From Lachnospiraceae bacterium (GTDB lineage: Bacteria; Bacillota; Clostridia; Lachnospirales; Lachnospiraceae): DNA of 18,312 nucleotides. The stretch is from positions 1 to 18,312 of the forward strand of contig JAGKTY010000034.1 of NCBI GenBank assembly GCA_021153185.1. The letters are read 5' to 3'. The position numbers and the translations under genes are program-made. The notes beneath the pieces were generated by a model that searched no databases, had not been told where the DNA came from, and saw nothing but the letters and a program-made list of their open reading frames with translations. Shown in pieces: positions 15,354 through 18,312 of the stretch (its first letter is position 1; every line of letters starts with the position of its first letter).

Positions 15354-17288
15354 ATGGGATTGGTTTACACAAATGAACAATGTATCGGATGTAATAAGTG
15401 TATCAGGGCTTGCAGTTGTATGGGGGCCTGTGTTGCAACAGAGGAATCAGGCAATCCGAGAATCAATGTAGATGAGGCCAAATGTATCGCGTGTGGTGCC
15501 TGTATTGATGCGTGCGAGCATCATGCAAGAGAGTTTCTTGATGATACGGAGCGATTTTTTGACGATTTAAAGAGAGGCGAAAAGATTTCCATTCTTTTGG
15601 CACCGGCTTTCAAGGCCAATTATCCGAACGAGTACGAAAAGGTGCTTGGCGGTCTCAAAAATTGTGGTGTAAACCGCATTGTCAGTATCTCGTTTGGTGC
15701 GGATATCACGACATGGGGCTATCTGAATTACGTTCAGCAAAATAATTTTATCGGCGGTATTTCGCAGCCGTGTCCTGCAGTTGTCGGATATATTGAGCGC
15801 TACAAACCGCAGCTGCTTCCAAAACTGTTTCCGGTACATAGCCCAATGATGTGTGGTGCAATTTATGCAAAGAAAGAAATGGGCATCACAGACAAATTGG
15901 CATTTATCAGCCCATGTATCGCCAAAAAAGCAGAAATCGATGATCCAAATACAAAAGGTTATGTTTCTTATAATGTGACATTTGACCATCTGATGAAATA
16001 TGTCCGCGAGCACAATATTTCAGGGCAGCTTGCAACGGATGAGGTGGAGTACGGTCTGGGTTCGATTTATCCTATGCCGGGCGGATTAAAAGAAAACGTT
16101 TATTGGTTCTTAGGAGAAGATGTCTATATCCGTCAGATCGAAGGCGAAAAACATGTTTATGAGTACCTTGACCGCCACAAAGATGAGATTGCAAAGGGCA
16201 TGAATAAAGAGCTTTTTGTGGATGCATTAAACTGTGGCATGGGATGTATCTATGGTACGGGCGTAGAAGAGGGAAGAGCCCGGACAGATGATGCGCTCTA
16301 CAATATCCACAAGATTCAGGAAGACTGTAAAAAGAATAATCTGTCGAGTGCCTGGTCTAAAAAACTGACACCGGCGCAGAGACTGAAGAAATTAAACAAA
16401 CAGTTTGCAAACCTCAACCTAAGTGATTACCTTCGCAGCTATACGGATCGTTCCGCACAGTGTGCGTACAAGGTACCAAGTCAGGCAGAGCTTGATGCGA
16501 TTTTTACCAATATGCATAAAACAACCAAAGCATCCCGCAATATCAATTGCGAATGTTGTGGTTATGAGACTTGTGAACTTATGGCGACAGCTATTTTCAA
16601 CGGCTTTAATAAGATGGAAAACTGTATCCATTTTGTAAAGGCAGAGGTTGAATACGAAAAAGAAAAAGCACTTGACCTTGCCAATATGGTCAATGCCGAA
16701 AAGGAAGAGATCCAGAATCAGCAGGAACTCATTGAAGAGACAATTGACCGCGTTAATGCACTCTTTGTCAATTTATACGGCTCGGTTGAAGATATGGTCC
16801 GTGGCAATGACAGCAATGCGCAGGAAAGCACATCTATCACAAGAGAGGTGCAGGGTGTTGCGGAATTCTGTGATGAACTTGAAAAAGCGATGTCAGAGAT
16901 CAATGAACTGATCGGCGAACTCGGTGCCAATAATGAAGAGGTTGTTTCGATTGCGTCCCAGACGAACTTACTTGCACTCAATGCCAGCATTGAAGCAGCA
17001 CGTGCGGGAGAAGCCGGACGTGGATTTGCAGTTGTTGCGGATGAGATTAATAATCTTGCAGCTGATTCAAAGAACACTGCTACAAGAAGCAATGAAAGCC
17101 AGGTAAGAATTATTGAATCAATCAATAAGATCCGGGAAGAGACAAAAGCACTTCACAAGGTTGTCGGAGAGGTCAATTCCAGAACGCAGAATCTGGCAGC
17201 TTCTACAGAAGAAATTGCCGCATCTTCGGCTATCATCATCGAGGCAGCAGACGGCGTTAAGAGCGCACTTGAATCATTGAAACGATAA
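15354..17288 (+). CDS. Soluble ferredoxin / [FeFe]-hydrogenase-like / 4Fe-4S / methyl-accepting chemotaxis fusion protein
   Basis: The protein has 644 residues; the ATG at 15354 follows GGAGAG (15343-15348). An in-frame TTG at 15270 lies in the promoter and is rejected. Two 4Fe-4S motifs come first: C10, C13, C16, C20 and C44, C47, C50, C54. Residues about 75-325 are an [FeFe]-hydrogenase large-subunit-like domain that keeps the four H-cluster cysteines: C140 (SQPCPAVV), C188 (SPCIAKK), C294 and C298 (NCGMGC). The proton-relay Cys before the L1 ligand is Pro139, as in sensory rather than H2-producing forms. A third 4Fe-4S domain has C399, C402, C407 and C424. Residues about 430-644 form a coiled coil with the chemoreceptor hairpin tip (NASIEAARAGEAGRGFAVVADEI). 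No membrane segment or HAMP domain is seen, so it is a cytoplasmic receptor. It probably senses H2 or redox state and signals to CheA; the ligand is inferred. Confidence 0.93.
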   Translation: MGLVYTNEQCIGCNKCIRACSCMGACVATEESGNPRINVDEAKCIACGACIDACEHHAREFLDDTERFFDDLKRGEKISILLAPAFKANYPNEYEKVLGGLKNCGVNRIVSISFGADITTWGYLNYVQQNNFIGGISQPCPAVVGYIERYKPQLLPKLFPVHSPMMCGAIYAKKEMGITDKLAFISPCIAKKAEIDDPNTKGYVSYNVTFDHLMKYVREHNISGQLATDEVEYGLGSIYPMPGGLKENVYWFLGEDVYIRQIEGEKHVYEYLDRHKDEIAKGMNKELFVDALNCGMGCIYGTGVEEGRARTDDALYNIHKIQEDCKKNNLSSAWSKKLTPAQRLKKLNKQFANLNLSDYLRSYTDRSAQCAYKVPSQAELDAIFTNMHKTTKASRNINCECCGYETCELMATAIFNGFNKMENCIHFVKAEVEYEKEKALDLANMVNAEKEEIQNQQELIEETIDRVNALFVNLYGSVEDMVRGNDSNAQESTSITREVQGVAEFCDELEKAMSEINELIGELGANNEEVVSIASQTNLLALNASIEAARAGEAGRGFAVVADEINNLAADSKNTATRSNESQVRIIESINKIREETKALHKVVGEVNSRTQNLAASTEEIAASSAIIIEAADGVKSALESLKR

Positions 17289-17292
17289 TACC

Positions 17293-17322
17293 AAAGCCGC
17301 GGGATTTTTCCTGCGGCTTTTT
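17293..17322 (+). terminator. Rho-independent terminator shared by convergent genes
   Basis: AAAGCCGCGGG (17293-17303) pairs with CCTGCGGCTTT (17310-17320), with one G-T pair, and is followed by TT on the plus strand. It sits between the chemoreceptor gene and the convergent AraC gene. On the minus strand the T-tract is short, so it works better in the plus direction. Confidence 0.85.
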
Positions 17323-17326
17323 CGCG

Positions 17327-18079
17327 TTATTTGTTGTCATAGACATGCATTTTGTATTGTCTGGGCGTCTGTCCCATGATGGATTTGAATGTTTTGATAA
17401 AATGACTCGTTGAGCTGAAGGCAAGAATATTGCCGATATCCGTCAGGTCATATTCGGAGTAGAGGAGCATATTGCATGCGACCTCTATTTTTTTGCGCTG
17501 GATATATGCCTGAATGGTAAGGCCGGTCTCTTTTTTAAACAAATTGCTTACATAATTGGCGGATAACCCTATCGTATTGGCAAGGTCTTCAATTTTTATT
17601 TTATCATGCAGATGTAAGTAAATATAATCCCGAATTTGTTTGATATAGAGATTATCGGAGGAAAGCAGGTTATTCCGGCAGATGATTTGGGCGACGCGCT
17701 CTGTGAATTCCTGCATCATTTCTGTTTGAAGTGTAAACAGCTCCCCGATGGTATTGCATGCATCTGCACGCAGGATATAAAGGTCACTTAAGTTATAGGC
17801 ATCCTGTGGTTCCAATCCCCCGCGGATTGCATAGCGCGTTGCAAGTGTGGTCGATGAAACAAACAGGTATTTGTAGTGACGAAGCGGATCCTTCGAAAGG
17901 CGGCCTGTTGTATTGCCGCAAAAAAGGCGCTCGCTCTCACGGACGCTGCGCATATCCCCATTCATGAGATAGAGAAACTGCAGGAGTTCTTCCTCATAGC
18001 CATGATGGTAACGATTGTCTTCCCGCTGCAGAAAGGATGCGATGGTCAATTGTTTTTTGGAAAGGGTAAAATCGGTCAT
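17327..18079 (-). CDS. AraC-family transcriptional regulator
   Basis: The protein has 250 residues from the ATG at 18079, preceded on the minus strand by GGGAGA about nine bases upstream (18094-18089). The C-terminal 95 residues are a double helix-turn-helix of the AraC/XylS type: DKIKIEDLANTIGLSANYVSNLFKKE, then DLTDIGNILAFSSTSHFIKTF and a final GQTPRQY. The N-terminal part (LSKDPLRHYKYLFVSSTTLA, TRYAIRGGL, YNLSDLYI) is the conserved all-helical region of clostridial YesN-like regulators and has no cupin-type sugar pocket. The length is normal for this group, so the regulator appears complete from this start. The reading frame is nevertheless open far upstream, into the LCP coding sequence. 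The target genes cannot be told from the context. Confidence 0.88.
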   Translation of the reverse strand: MTDFTLSKKQLTIASFLQREDNRYHHGYEEELLQFLYLMNGDMRSVRESERLFCGNTTGRLSKDPLRHYKYLFVSSTTLATRYAIRGGLEPQDAYNLSDLYILRADACNTIGELFTLQTEMMQEFTERVAQIICRNNLLSSDNLYIKQIRDYIYLHLHDKIKIEDLANTIGLSANYVSNLFKKETGLTIQAYIQRKKIEVACNMLLYSEYDLTDIGNILAFSSTSHFIKTFKSIMGQTPRQYKMHVYDNK

Positions 18080-18312
18080 GTTTGATGTTCTCCCGTCAAA
18101 AAATCGGTTTAGAAATCCATTCACATATTCTTTCTGGCGCTCCATGCGGGTCACATTTTTCTGGTCACCCACATCTTTTCTGGTACGCACAAAGTCAATG
18201 ACCTGTTCTCCCCGCAGGGTCAGTTCGCCCATGGTAATGGTGGGATTGACCTTAGAAAAGTCATCCACCACCGTAACCGTTACGCCGCCCACGGCATCAT
18301 TCAGAATCGGAA
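18080..18312 (-). CDS. LCP (LytR-CpsA-Psr) family protein, C-terminal part, running in frame into the AraC gene
   Basis: The minus strand from the right edge reads NDAVGGVTVTVVDDFS, then LRGEQVIDFVRTRKDVGDQ and RMERQKEYVNGFLNRF. This is the second half of the LCP catalytic domain, including the conserved R-T-R-K and R-x-x-R-Q arginines that bind the polyprenyl-phosphate. LCP enzymes attach teichoic acids or capsule polymers to peptidoglycan outside the cell and have an N-terminal membrane anchor. The 5' part lies beyond the window. After NRFFDGRTSN the frame meets the AraC ATG with no stop codon in between, and the usual C-terminal extension of LCP proteins is missing. Either the gene is truncated and fused, or a base is wrong near the A-run at 18098-18103. 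Confidence 0.75.

Noticed and set aside
1..18312. CRISPR arrays, tRNA or rRNA genes, insertion sequences, prophage attachment sites
   Set aside because: Read through on both strands, no regularly spaced repeats, cloverleaf sequences, transposase motifs or terminal inverted repeats were seen.

Overview
The window looks like the chromosome of an anaerobic, low-to-middle GC Firmicute, most likely a gut or rumen Lachnospiraceae (Roseburia/Butyrivibrio/Lachnospira type). This is inferred from strong AGGAGG-type ribosome sites, sigma-A-like promoters, a DUF4405 membrane protein, an LCP/AraC pair, secreted Big_2-type proteins and an [FeFe]-hydrogenase-like chemoreceptor. No organism name can be read directly from the sequence.

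Layout. (1) Bases 1-307 hold the tail of a probable toxin and a complete HigA-like antitoxin. (2) Bases 308-5558 hold a structured leader followed by two secreted proteins: a large unrecognised one (538-3962) broken by a one-base frameshift near 888, and a 511-aa protein with about 11 short TxTEKVTxxDGTV-type repeats and a C-terminal Ig-like (Big_2-like) domain. A clear terminator closes this unit. (3) Bases 5598-6573 hold a monocistronic six-helix DUF4405 protein with its own promoter and terminator. (4) Bases 6654-10448 hold a self-regulated export cassette: a YtrA-type GntR repressor with a palindromic operator on its own promoter, an ABC ATPase, two ABC-2 permeases and a CPBP intramembrane protease, all tightly spaced. 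(5) Bases 10484-17320 hold a sensory cluster of three separately promoted genes: a REC-only response regulator, a 1288-aa soluble hybrid histidine kinase (PocR domain, five tandem 143-residue PAS-like repeats, kinase, REC), and a soluble ferredoxin / [FeFe]-hydrogenase-like / 4Fe-4S / chemoreceptor fusion. (6) On the minus strand, 17327-18312, an AraC regulator lies downstream of, and in an uninterrupted reading frame with, the end of an LCP (LytR-CpsA-Psr) protein whose 5' part lies beyond the right edge.

The most interesting part is region 5. Its three proteins all look cytoplasmic. One carries the cysteines of an H-cluster but lacks the proton-relay cysteine, and is joined to a chemotaxis signalling hairpin. 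This suggests that H2 or redox state is sensed and passed to the chemotaxis array, next to a multi-PAS kinase and a free receiver domain. That functional link is inferred from gene order and domains. The frameshift at 888 and the in-frame LCP-AraC junction are the two places where the reading frames themselves need checking.
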